Position numbers and translations under genes: made by a program
Assembly: GCF_024400215.1 (NCBI RefSeq)
Contig: NZ_CP053748.1
Coordinates: 1,116,001-1,180,000, forward strand
DNA: 64,000 bases
Source: Massilia sp. erpn
GTDB lineage: Bacteria > Pseudomonadota > Gammaproteobacteria > Burkholderiales > Burkholderiaceae_D
Reading direction: 5' to 3'
The notes under the pieces: generated by a model
What the model saw: only the letters and a program-made list of their open reading frames with translations
What the model was told of the DNA's origin: nothing
Databases searched by the model: none
Part shown: piece by piece, positions 15,159-23,200 of the stretch
Numbering within the stretch: the stretch's first letter is position 1
Layout: every line of letters starts with the position of its first letter

Positions 15159-15938
15159 TTAAGCAAACTTGCTGAAATCCGGCTTGCGCTTCTCGAAGAA
15201 GGCGGTGAAGGCTTCCTTCGCTTCGGGCGCCAGCAGCATTTCGCCGAACAGCTTGCTCTCGGCATCGATATGGGCGGCCAGGTTGACGCCACGCACGGGA
15301 CGCATCAGGCGCTTGGTGGTGCGGATGGAGGCGGCAGGCAGGGCCACCAGCTTGGCGGCTTGGGCCTGGGCGTAAGCCAGCACTTCGGCGGCCGGCAGTA
15401 CTTTCGACAGGATGCCCATCTCATACGCTTCCTGCGCGCCGAAGGCTTCGCCCAGCATCAGCTTTTCGGCGGCGCGGGCGTGGCCGGCGGCCAGCGGCAG
15501 CAGCATGCTGGAGCCGAATTCGGGGCACAGGCCCAATTGGCTGAAGGGTACGGAGAATTTGGCGCTGTCGGCGGCGTACACCAGGTCGCAGTGCAGCAGC
15601 AGCGTGGTGCCGATGCCGATGGCGGCGCCGCTGACGGCGGCCACGATAGGCTTGCTGCTGCCGCTCAGGGCGCGCATGAACTGGAACACGGGGCGGTCGG
15701 TGAAGGCTTCGCCGTCTTTCGGTTGCGCAGTTTTCAGGAAGTCGTCGAGGTCATTGCCGGCGGTGAAAATCTCGGGCTTGCCGGCGATCAGAATGGCGCG
15801 CACTTCGGCGTCGCTTTCGGCCGCGTTGATGGTGTCGGCCAGGGTCTGGTACATGGCGGAGGTGATCGCGTTCTTGCGTTCCAGGCGGTTGAATTCCAGG
15901 GTCAGGATGCCGCCGGCCTTGCTGCTCAAAATATCCAT
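15159..15938 (-). CDS. Enoyl-CoA hydratase/isomerase family protein
   Basis: A 259-residue crotonase-fold enzyme: LTLEFNRLERKNAITSAMY, the oxyanion-hole stretch KPEIFTAGNDLDDFL, KPIVAAVSGAAIGIGTTLLLHCDLVYA and the later oxyanion glycine region FSQLGLCPEFGSSMLLP. The Glu pair of classical hydratases is replaced (CPEFGSS keeps one Glu), so isomerase or another crotonase activity is possible. It is the last gene of the beta-oxidation operon, 91 bases after the thiolase gene, a gap that contains two strong hairpins. A GGAGAC ribosome site precedes the start. Confidence 0.88.
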   Translation of the reverse strand: MDILSSKAGGILTLEFNRLERKNAITSAMYQTLADTINAAESDAEVRAILIAGKPEIFTAGNDLDDFLKTAQPKDGEAFTDRPVFQFMRALSGSSKPIVAAVSGAAIGIGTTLLLHCDLVYAADSAKFSVPFSQLGLCPEFGSSMLLPLAAGHARAAEKLMLGEAFGAQEAYEMGILSKVLPAAEVLAYAQAQAAKLVALPAASIRTTKRLMRPVRGVNLAAHIDAESKLFGEMLLAPEAKEAFTAFFEKRKPDFSKFA

Positions 15939-15954
15939 ATTGTCTCCATGTGGG

Positions 15955-16011
15955 AAGGGCGCCGGGTGTGAACCGCGGCGCCCTTTGTCGCGGCGGGCCA
16001 GACGGCCCGCC
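15955..16011. other. Two tandem intergenic hairpins in the beta-oxidation operon
   Basis: AAGGGCGCCG (15955-15964) pairs with CGGCGCCCTT (15976-15985), and GGCGGGCC (15992-15999) pairs with GGCCCGCC (16004-16011). Both are perfect and very GC-rich but lack T-tails, so they look like mRNA-stability or attenuation structures between the thiolase and hydratase cistrons, not full terminators. Confidence 0.65.
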
Positions 16012-16029
16012 CTCTCTTGTGGATGCGAA

Positions 16030-17226
16030 TTACACGCGCTCGATGATACCAGCTGCGCCCATGCCGGCGCCCACGCACATCGTCACCATGCCGTATTTCA
16101 GGCTGTTGCGGCGCAGGGCGTGCACCACGGTGGCAGCGCGGATGGCGCCCGTTGCGCCCAGCGGGTGGCCGAGGGCGATTGCGCCGCCCAGCGGGTTCAC
16201 TTTGCTGGTGTCCAGGTTCAGGTCGCGGATCACGGCCAGCGCCTGCGCGGCGAAGGCTTCATTCAGCTCGATCCAGTCCAGCTGGTCCTGGGTGATGCCG
16301 GCGGCGGCGCAAGCGGCTGGAATCGCCACTTTCGGGCCGATGCCCATGATTTCAGGCGGCACGCCGCGCACGGCGAAGGAGGAGAACTTGGCCAGCGGGG
16401 TCAGGTTGTGCTCTTTCAGGATTTTTTCACTGACCACGATCAGGGCGCCAGCGCCGTCCGACATCTGCGAGGAGGTGGCGGCGGTGACGGTGCCCTTGTT
16501 GGCGAAGACCGGCTTCAGCTTGGCCATCGATTCCATCGAGGCGTCGGCGCGCGGGCCTTCGTCGGCGTCCACGGTGCGCTTGCCAACCTTGATTTCGCCG
16601 GATTTCAGGTCAGGCGTGCGGGTGGTGATTTCGACCGGGGTGATCTCGTCCTTGAACAGGCCGGCCTGCTGGGCGGCGATGGCTTTGCGGTGCGATTCCA
16701 GGCCGAAGGTGTCCTGGTCTTCGCGCGACACTTTCCATTGCTGCGCCACTTTTTCGGCGGTCAGGCCCATGCCGTAGGCCAGGCCCACGTTCTCGTCCTT
16801 GAAGGTGTCCATATTGATCGATGGGTGGTGGCCCATCATCGGCACCATGGACATCGATTCCACGCCGCCGGCGATCATCACGTCGGCTTCGCCCACGCGG
16901 ATGCGGTCGGCCGCCATGGCCAGGGCGGTGATGCCCGATGCGCAGTAACGGTTGACGGTGACGCCGCCCACGGTGTTCGGCAGGCCTGCCAGCACCACGG
17001 AGTTACGCGCGATGTTGAAGCCTTGTTCCGCTTCAGGGAAGGAGCAGCCGATGATGGCGTCGATGATCAGGGCCGGGTCCAGGTTCGGCACGGCGGCCAT
17101 GGCGCCCTTGATGGCGTGCACCAGCAGATCGTCCGGGCGGGTCTTGTTGAACATGCCGCGCGGCGCCTTGCCGATCGGGGTACGGGTCGCGGCGACGATG
17201 TATGCTTCTTGAAGTTGTTTGCTCAT
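16030..17226 (-). CDS. Acetyl-CoA C-acyltransferase (3-ketoacyl-CoA thiolase)
   Basis: A 398-residue thiolase that splits 3-ketoacyl-CoA in the last beta-oxidation step. Catalytic residues are visible: nucleophile Cys95 in VNRYCASGITA, His in GGAIALGHPLGATGA and the second Cys in MCVGAGMGAA. Other signatures are AGGVESMSMVPMMGHH and ELNEAFAAQAL. Length equals the family norm. It sits in a minus-strand operon with a dehydrogenase, the FadB-like bifunctional enzyme, a hotdog protein and an enoyl-CoA hydratase, so it is the FadA partner of the FadB-like protein. Confidence 0.95.
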   Translation of the reverse strand: MSKQLQEAYIVAATRTPIGKAPRGMFNKTRPDDLLVHAIKGAMAAVPNLDPALIIDAIIGCSFPEAEQGFNIARNSVVLAGLPNTVGGVTVNRYCASGITALAMAADRIRVGEADVMIAGGVESMSMVPMMGHHPSINMDTFKDENVGLAYGMGLTAEKVAQQWKVSREDQDTFGLESHRKAIAAQQAGLFKDEITPVEITTRTPDLKSGEIKVGKRTVDADEGPRADASMESMAKLKPVFANKGTVTAATSSQMSDGAGALIVVSEKILKEHNLTPLAKFSSFAVRGVPPEIMGIGPKVAIPAACAAAGITQDQLDWIELNEAFAAQALAVIRDLNLDTSKVNPLGGAIALGHPLGATGAIRAATVVHALRRNSLKYGMVTMCVGAGMGAAGIIERV

Positions 17227-17254
17227 TTTGTGCTTTCGAATATTTGGTGATCGA

Positions 17255-17752
17255 TTAGCGTTTCGCGGACAGATACCAGTCCACCTGCACTTGTGCGGCC
17301 AGCGTGCCTTCGGCGTCGAACACGTCGACGTTGACCGGGAAGGCCACCTTGCCCTGTTCTTTCAGCTCGGCCTTGAGCGCCGCCAGATCGCCCGGCACCC
17401 GGCCGCTGGCGCGGGTAGCGCCTTTTGCGACCTTCTGGTACTGGATGCGCGATTCCTTGGCGACCGGACGCAGTTCCATGATCAGGTCAGCAAAGCCGCC
17501 TGCCATGGCCGCGCCGGATGCGGTTTCGGCCAACGTGAACAAGGCGCCTGCGTGCTGCGTGCCGAGATGGTTATGCAGCTTGGGATCGTCCGGCAGCACG
17601 ACTTCGGCCGTGCCGGCGCCGATGCTCTCGATGCGGATGCCCAGCAGGCGCACGAAGGGCAGCGATTCCGTCATATGCTGCTTGATGCGGTCATAAACCA
17701 TGCTCGGTTTCACTTTCAACAGGACTTTAAATGCCAGTGACAGGAAGGACAT
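17255..17752 (-). CDS. Hotdog-fold (DUF4442/PaaI-type) thioesterase-like protein
   Basis: A 165-residue protein with the hotdog pattern HNHLGTQHAGALFTLAETASGAAMAGG (central helix with conserved HAG/E) and strands DLIMELRPVAKESRIQYQKVAKG. DUF4442/PaaI proteins hydrolyse acyl-CoA thioesters. Lying between the FadB-like gene (9 bases) and the thiolase gene (28 bases), it probably relieves acyl-CoA build-up during fatty-acid breakdown; this is inference from position. Confidence 0.85.
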   Translation of the reverse strand: MSFLSLAFKVLLKVKPSMVYDRIKQHMTESLPFVRLLGIRIESIGAGTAEVVLPDDPKLHNHLGTQHAGALFTLAETASGAAMAGGFADLIMELRPVAKESRIQYQKVAKGATRASGRVPGDLAALKAELKEQGKVAFPVNVDVFDAEGTLAAQVQVDWYLSAKR

Positions 17753-17761
17753 GAGCCAGGC

Positions 17762-20161
17762 TTAGTTGCGCACCGGCTTACCGGTTTGCAGCATGCCCAT
17801 GATGCGCTCTTGCGTCTTCGGATGGTTCAGCAGTTCCAGGAAGGCCTTGCGTTCCATATCCAGCAGCCACTGTTCGCTCACCACGCTGCCCTGATCGATG
17901 TCGCCACCGCTCACGATCTCGGCGATCATGTCGCCCAGCTTGTAGTCGTGGGCGGAGATGAAGCCGCCGTCGCGCATATTCACCAGCTGGCCGCGGATGG
18001 TGGCCCAGCCGTAGCGGCCGGTCACCGTCACCGGACGCTGGATCGGTGCGCGGTAGCCCGCGTCGAACATGGAGCGCGCGGTCACCTTGGCCACGTGCAG
18101 CAGTTCATACGGGTTGAACACGATCACGTCGTCTTCTTTCAGATAGCCCATGGCGCGTGCTTCCAGAGCCGATTTCGCCACGTTCGCGGTTGCCGCGTTG
18201 GTGAAGCCGGTTTTCAGGAATTGCAGGATGTCATTGCCCTTGGCTTCCTTGGTGGCGCGGACTGCCGCCTCTTTCAGGCCGCCGCCGGCAGGGATCAGGC
18301 CCACGCCCACTTCCACCAGGCCGATATACGATTCGATCGAAGCCACGCGCTTGGATGCGTGCAGCGCCATTTCGCAGCCGCCGCCCAGTGCCAGGCCAGC
18401 CACCGCAGCCACCACCGGCACGTTGGAGTACTTCATGGCCATGAAGGTATCCTGCAGTTCGCGGATGATCGGATCGACCGCTTTCGCGCCGCCGGCCATG
18501 AAGGCTGGCAGGGCCGATTGCAGGTCGGCGCCGGCCGAGAAGGCGCCGCCTTCGGCTGCGTCGGTATTCCAGATCACCAGGCCCTTGAAGTTCTTCTCGG
18601 CTTCGGCCAGGCCGCGCTGCAGGCCTTTGATAACGCCGTCGCCGATCACGTGCATCTTGGTTTTCAGCGAGATCACCAGCACTTCGTCGCCGGAGTGCCA
18701 CAGGCGCACGGAGTCGTCTTCGAAGACGGTGGTGCCGGCGGTCTTGGCGTCGCCGCCGCCGCTGCCGAACACCGGCGCGCGGAATTCCTGGCGCTGGTAC
18801 ACGGCCAGGTCGGAACGCGGCACGAAGGATTTGGAGATGGCGGAGTAGGAGCCTTCAGGGGTATGCACGCCCTTCTCTGCCACCTGGCCTTCGAACACCC
18901 AGGCTGGCAGCGGTGCGTTGCACAGCGCCTTGCCTTCTTCGATATCCTGTTTCACCCACTCGGCGATCTGGTTCCAGCCGGCCGCTTGCCAGGTCTCGAA
19001 CGGACCGACGCTCCAGCCGAAGCCCCAGCGCATGGCGAAGTCGATGTCGCGCGCGTTGTCGGCGATCGATTCCAGGTGGTAGGCGATGTAGTGGAAGGCG
19101 TCGCGGAAGATCGCCCACAGGAACTGGCCTTGCGGGTTGGTCGATTCGCGCAGGGCCTTGAATTTCTTGACCGGGTCTTTCTCTTTCAGGATGCGGCCGA
19201 TGATGTCGGCTGCTTTCGCGCCGCCTGCCACGTATTCACCGGAAGCGAAGTCCAGGCGCTGGATTTCCTTGCCCACTTTTTTGTAGAAGCCGGCACCGGT
19301 TTTCTGGCCCAGGGCGCCGCCCTCGATCAGCTTGGCCAGCACGGCCGGGGTCTTGTAGACGCCGAAGAAAGGATCGTCCGCCAGGTTGTCCTGCATGGTC
19401 TTGATCACGTGGCCCATGGTATCCAGGCCCACCACGTCGGCGGTACGGAAGGTACCGGACTTGGCGCGGCCCAGCTTGGCGCCGGTCAGATCGTCCACCA
19501 CGTCCACGGACAGGCCGAATTTTTCGGCTTCATGGATGGTGGCCAGCATGCCGAAGATGCCCACGCGGTTGGCGATGAAGTTCGGGGTGTCTTTCGCGCG
19601 CACCACGCCCTTGCCCAGCACCGAGGTCAGGAAGGTTTCCAGCTGGTCCAGGATTTCCGGCTTGGTGGCGGCGGTCGGGATCAGTTCCACCAGGTGCATA
19701 TAGCGCGGTGGGTTGAAGAAGTGCACGCCGCAGAAGCGTGCCTTCAGTTCCGCGTCGAAGCCGTCGGCCAGCTTGTTGATCGACAGGCCCGAGGTGTTGG
19801 AGGCGAAGATGGCGTTTGGCGCGATGTGCGGAGCGACCTTCTTGTACAGGTCATGTTTCCAGTCCATGCGCTCGGCAATCGCTTCGATGATCAGATCGCA
19901 GCCGGCCAGCAGGTCCAGATTGTCTTCATAGTTGGCGACCTGGATCAGTTCAGCGTCGGCCTTGTCGCCGAAAGGCGCAGGCGACAGCTTTTTCAGGTTC
20001 TCGATGGCGCGCAGCACGATGCCGTTCTTCGGCGTACCTTCTTTTCCCGGCAGGTCAAACAGCACGACCGGCACTTTGGCATTGACGCAGTGGGCGGCGA
20101 TCTGCGCGCCCATCACGCCGGCGCCCAGCACGGCTACTTTTTTCACGGTGAAGTTAGTCAT
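17762..20161 (-). CDS. 3-hydroxyacyl-CoA dehydrogenase / enoyl-CoA hydratase (FadB/FadN-like)
   Basis: A 799-residue bifunctional enzyme with dehydrogenase first: NAD-binding motif VLGAGVMGAQIA (residues 11-22), SNTSGLSINKLA, the catalytic His region GVHFFNPPRYMHLVEL, then the 3HCDH C-terminal domain (GRKSGTF-type region, TGAGFYKK). The C-terminal crotonase domain shows AEGGAFSAGADLQ and AGLALGGGCEMALHASKRVA with VGVGLIPAGGG. This order is the reverse of E. coli FadB and matches the FadN type. It converts enoyl-CoA to 3-ketoacyl-CoA for the thiolase encoded two genes downstream. It starts 17 bases after the acyl-CoA dehydrogenase gene. Confidence 0.95.
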   Translation of the reverse strand: MTNFTVKKVAVLGAGVMGAQIAAHCVNAKVPVVLFDLPGKEGTPKNGIVLRAIENLKKLSPAPFGDKADAELIQVANYEDNLDLLAGCDLIIEAIAERMDWKHDLYKKVAPHIAPNAIFASNTSGLSINKLADGFDAELKARFCGVHFFNPPRYMHLVELIPTAATKPEILDQLETFLTSVLGKGVVRAKDTPNFIANRVGIFGMLATIHEAEKFGLSVDVVDDLTGAKLGRAKSGTFRTADVVGLDTMGHVIKTMQDNLADDPFFGVYKTPAVLAKLIEGGALGQKTGAGFYKKVGKEIQRLDFASGEYVAGGAKAADIIGRILKEKDPVKKFKALRESTNPQGQFLWAIFRDAFHYIAYHLESIADNARDIDFAMRWGFGWSVGPFETWQAAGWNQIAEWVKQDIEEGKALCNAPLPAWVFEGQVAEKGVHTPEGSYSAISKSFVPRSDLAVYQRQEFRAPVFGSGGGDAKTAGTTVFEDDSVRLWHSGDEVLVISLKTKMHVIGDGVIKGLQRGLAEAEKNFKGLVIWNTDAAEGGAFSAGADLQSALPAFMAGGAKAVDPIIRELQDTFMAMKYSNVPVVAAVAGLALGGGCEMALHASKRVASIESYIGLVEVGVGLIPAGGGLKEAAVRATKEAKGNDILQFLKTGFTNAATANVAKSALEARAMGYLKEDDVIVFNPYELLHVAKVTARSMFDAGYRAPIQRPVTVTGRYGWATIRGQLVNMRDGGFISAHDYKLGDMIAEIVSGGDIDQGSVVSEQWLLDMERKAFLELLNHPKTQERIMGMLQTGKPVRN

Positions 20162-20178
20162 GTTTATCCTCTAGGTTC

Positions 20179-21969
20179 TTAGAACAGATCAGCGTCGAGT
20201 GCCATCAGGCTGGCGGCGCCCGAACGTGCCTGGCGAATCAAGGTTGCGGTTTCAGGTTGCAGACGAGCGAAGTAGAAGCGCGCGGTCGCCAGCTTGGCTT
20301 TGTAGAAGTTATCGCCCGAGCCTTCTTTTTCCAGTGCGATCTTGGCCATTTGCGCGAAGAAGTAGCTGTACACCAGATGGCCTACAACGCGCAGGTAAGG
20401 CACGGCGGCGGCGCCCACTTCGTCCTGGCTCTGGAAGGCTTTCATGCCGATTTCCATGGTCAGCTTGGTGACTTTCTCGCCCAGGTCGCCCAGCGGGGTG
20501 ATGAACTCGGACAGCGCTTCGTCGGTGCCGTTGTCTTCCACGAAGGCGCGGATCTTCTCGCCGAACTTGCGCAGCTTGGCGCCGTTGTCCATCAGGATCT
20601 TGCGGCCCAGCAGGTCCAGCGACTGGATGGTGTTGGTGCCTTCGTAAATCAGGTTGATGCGGGCGTCGCGCACATACTGCTCCATGCCCCACTCGGAGAT
20701 GTAACCGTGGCCGCCGTATACCTGCATCGCTTCCGAGGTCGCCACCCAGGCGTTGTCGGTGATGAAGGCCTTGATGATCGGGGTCAGCAGCGCCACTTCG
20801 TCGGCGGCTTCCTTGCGCACTTCTTCGTCAGGGTGGTGCAGTTCGCGGTCGATCTGCAGCGCCACGTAGGACGAGAAGGCGCGCGCGCCTTCGGCGTAGG
20901 CTTTGGCGGTCAGCAGCATGCGGCGCACGTCAGGGTGCACGATGATCGGGTCGGCCGCTTTTTCCGGTGCTTTCACGCCGGACAGGCTGCGCATCTGCAG
21001 GCGGTCCTTGGCGTACACCAGGGCGTTCTGGTAGGCGATTTCGGTCAGGCCCAGGGACTGCATGCCCACGCCCAGACGGGCGGCGTTCATGAACACGAAC
21101 ATGGCGTTCAGGCCTTTGTTCGGCTGGCCGATGATCCAGCCCTTGGCGCCGTCCAGGTTCATCTGGCAGGTCGAGTTGCCGTGGATGCCCATCTTCTCTT
21201 CGATGGCGCCGCAGGTGATCGGGTTGCGCTCGCCGATGCCGCCGTCGGCGGTCGGCAGGTATTTCGGCACCAGGAACAGGGAGATGCCTTTCGAGCCTTC
21301 CGGCGCGTCCGGCACGCGGGCCAGCACCAGGTGCAGGATGTTCTCGGACATATCGTGCTCGCCGGCCGAGATGAAGATCTTGTTGCCGGTGATGGTCCAG
21401 GAGCCGTCGGCTTCAGGAATGGCTTTCGAACGCAGCAGGCCCAGGTCGGTGCCGCAGTGCGGTTCGGTCAGGCACATGGTGCCGGTCCATTCGCCGGAGA
21501 CCAGTTTCGGCAGATAGGTTTTTTTCTGTTCGTCGGTGCCGTGCTCCAGCAGGCACTCGTAGGCGCCGTGCGACAGGCCAGGGTACATGGACCAGGCCTG
21601 GTTGGAGGAGTTCAGCATCTCGTAGAAGGAGTTGTTCAGAACGATGGGCAGCCCCTGGCCGCCGTATTCCGGATCGCAAGCCAGCGCAGCCCAGCCGCCT
21701 TCCACGTATTGTTTGTAAGCTTCTTTAAAGCCTTTTGGAGTGGTCACGGTTTTCGTGACCGGATCATGGTGGCAGCCTTCGCGGTCGCCCGAGTGGTTCA
21801 GCGGGAACAGCACTTCGGACGTGAACTTCGCGCCCTCTTCCAGCACCTGGTTGATGATGTCGGCGTCGGTTTCCGCGTGGGCCGGCAGTTCCTTGAGCTG
21901 TTCTTCCACTTTCAGGAACTCATGCAGAACGAATTGCATATCCCGGATTGGCGCGACGTATTGACCCAT
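20179..21969 (-). CDS. Acyl-CoA dehydrogenase (large, DmdC/FadE5-type)
   Basis: A 596-residue flavoprotein catalysing the first beta-oxidation step. It has the extended N-terminus of this subgroup (MGQYVAPIRDMQFVLHEFL), FAD/substrate signatures (MCLTEPHCGTDLGLLRSKA, GNKIFISAGEHDM), the helix with VYGGHGYISEWGMEQYVRDARI and the catalytic Glu in NLIYEGTNTIQSLDLLGRK. The last ~120 residues form the extra C-terminal domain of the larger enzymes. It follows the TetR gene by 59 bases; a 7-bp hairpin (22011-22027) sits right at the TetR stop, which could lower read-through. Confidence 0.95.
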   Translation of the reverse strand: MGQYVAPIRDMQFVLHEFLKVEEQLKELPAHAETDADIINQVLEEGAKFTSEVLFPLNHSGDREGCHHDPVTKTVTTPKGFKEAYKQYVEGGWAALACDPEYGGQGLPIVLNNSFYEMLNSSNQAWSMYPGLSHGAYECLLEHGTDEQKKTYLPKLVSGEWTGTMCLTEPHCGTDLGLLRSKAIPEADGSWTITGNKIFISAGEHDMSENILHLVLARVPDAPEGSKGISLFLVPKYLPTADGGIGERNPITCGAIEEKMGIHGNSTCQMNLDGAKGWIIGQPNKGLNAMFVFMNAARLGVGMQSLGLTEIAYQNALVYAKDRLQMRSLSGVKAPEKAADPIIVHPDVRRMLLTAKAYAEGARAFSSYVALQIDRELHHPDEEVRKEAADEVALLTPIIKAFITDNAWVATSEAMQVYGGHGYISEWGMEQYVRDARINLIYEGTNTIQSLDLLGRKILMDNGAKLRKFGEKIRAFVEDNGTDEALSEFITPLGDLGEKVTKLTMEIGMKAFQSQDEVGAAAVPYLRVVGHLVYSYFFAQMAKIALEKEGSGDNFYKAKLATARFYFARLQPETATLIRQARSGAASLMALDADLF

Positions 21970-22028
21970 GATTTATCTCCTGACGGCTAAATAATTAAGA
22001 TTGGTGACATGCTGCGCGGGGCGCAGCC

Positions 22029-22616
22029 TTAAGCTTTGTAGTTCTCGATCAAGCGTTCGAAACCGACGCTGGCGCGTTCCAGGCTGCCCGGAATGCGCAG
22101 GAAGCGCGCATCGTGGTGCAGGGCCAGGATCAGGCCATACATCTCGTAGACCAGCTGCTGGGCATCCGTATCGGCTTTCAGGTGGCCGCATTCGGTCGCC
22201 TGGTGGGCGCAGCGCAGCAAGGCGCCCTGCCAGGCCGCCACCATCGACACCAGCTCCTCGCGGATCGGCCCCGGACGGTCGTCGTATTCGACGGCGCCAC
22301 TGATATAGATGCAGCCCGACGCGATCTCGACGCTGACGCGCTTGACCCAGCGCGCGAACATGGCGCGCAGACGCGGCAGGCCGCGCGGCTCCTTGACGCT
22401 GGGATAGAACACTTCCTGCTCGAAACGGCGGTGGTACAGCTTCACAACTTCCAGCTGCAAGTCTTCACGCGAACCGAAATGCGCGAATACTCCCGATTTG
22501 CTCATATTCATGCGGTCGGCGAGCAAACCGATGGTCAGGCCTTCCAGCCCGTCACGGCTGGCCAGGTCCAGCGCCACATCCAAAATGGCAGCGCGAGTCA
22601 TTTCGCCCTTGCGCAT
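22029..22616 (-). CDS. TetR/AcrR-family regulator of the beta-oxidation operon
   Basis: A 195-residue regulator with an N-terminal TetR helix-turn-helix (TRAAILDVALDLASRDGLEGLTIGLLADRMNMSKSG, residues 7-42, then VFAHFGSREDL) and a TetR C-terminal ligand/dimer domain. It is the first gene of the fatty-acid operon and probably represses it until an acyl-CoA is bound, as FadR/PsrA-type TetR proteins do; the ligand is inferred from context. The frame stays open far upstream, so the start is uncertain: ATG at 22616 gives the compact family form, a GTG at 22652 would add 12 residues. Confidence 0.85.
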   Translation of the reverse strand: MRKGEMTRAAILDVALDLASRDGLEGLTIGLLADRMNMSKSGVFAHFGSREDLQLEVVKLYHRRFEQEVFYPSVKEPRGLPRLRAMFARWVKRVSVEIASGCIYISGAVEYDDRPGPIREELVSMVAAWQGALLRCAHQATECGHLKADTDAQQLVYEMYGLILALHHDARFLRIPGSLERASVGFERLIENYKA

Positions 22617-22717
22617 AAATTTTGTCGAAGTATTAATAAGAATGGCACTCACTTTTAAATCCGTATCAGGAGAAAAACCTATTCTCGCTCTGCGGATTTG
22701 CTTCGTGTGAAAAGAAT

Positions 22718-22759
22718 TGCGAACGCTCGTACTATTATCCAGTGGGGGATAAATGTCAA
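22718..22759 (-). promoter_or_regulatory. Promoter and candidate TetR operator of the beta-oxidation operon
   Basis: On the minus strand TTGACA (plus 22754-22759), a 17-base spacer and AATAGT (22731-22736) form a sigma-70-type promoter. Overlapping the -10 end and start site is the near-palindrome TACGAGCGTTCGCA (22718-22731; 10 of 14 positions symmetric, core CGAGCGTTCG), a plausible TetR binding site. The rest of the 200-base gap (22617-22816) is the leader. Confidence 0.5.
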
Positions 22760-22816
22760 ACGGGATTGTTAGAGTCGGCGTTCTATTGATGCGTTGCAGC
22801 AATACGCCTGGTGATA

Positions 22817-23200
22817 TCACTCGTCGCCGGTGGCGCGGTCCCACTGGCGGCGGTCGCGTTTGGTGGGGCGGCCCTTGAAATCGGCGCCCGGTTCGCGGAA
22901 GAGTTTTCGCCTTTCCTGCTCGGCGAGGCGGCGCGCGATGGAGGCGGCGCTTTCCTCGTACAGGGTACGGGCGATGGGCGCCGCTTCGCGCTTGCCGGAC
23001 AGGCCCAGCACCTGCACTTCCCACTCGTCCGAACCGTTATCGATGTCCAGCTTGTCGCCCGGCTTGACGTTGCGCGCCGGTTTCACGCGCTCGCCGCCCA
23101 GCTTGACCTTGCCCTTGTCGATGGCTTCGCAGGCCAGGCTGCGCGTTTTGAAGAAGCGCGCCGCCCACAGCCATTTATCGATCCGGATATTCTCGTTCAA
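22817..23200 (-). CDS. hslR: Hsp15-like S4-domain RNA-binding protein
   Basis: A 127-residue protein with an S4 domain at residues ~5-65 (IRIDKWLWAARFFKTRSLACEAIDKGKVKLGGERVKPARNVK) and a basic C-terminal tail (ERRKLF...GRPTKRDRRQWDR), the exact layout of Hsp15. In E. coli Hsp15 binds stalled 50S subunits carrying nascent chains and recycles them after heat stress. The start overlaps the stop of clsB by four bases, so translation is coupled to it. Confidence 0.92.
   Translation of the reverse strand: MNENIRIDKWLWAARFFKTRSLACEAIDKGKVKLGGERVKPARNVKPGDKLDIDNGSDEWEVQVLGLSGKREAAPIARTLYEESAASIARRLAEQERRKLFREPGADFKGRPTKRDRRQWDRATGDE

Noticed and set aside
22029..23024. A 331-codon version of the TetR protein
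   Set aside because: The first ~136 codons run antisense-in-frame through hslR and the promoter region; residues before the helix-turn-helix are Arg/Pro-rich and include the predicted promoter.
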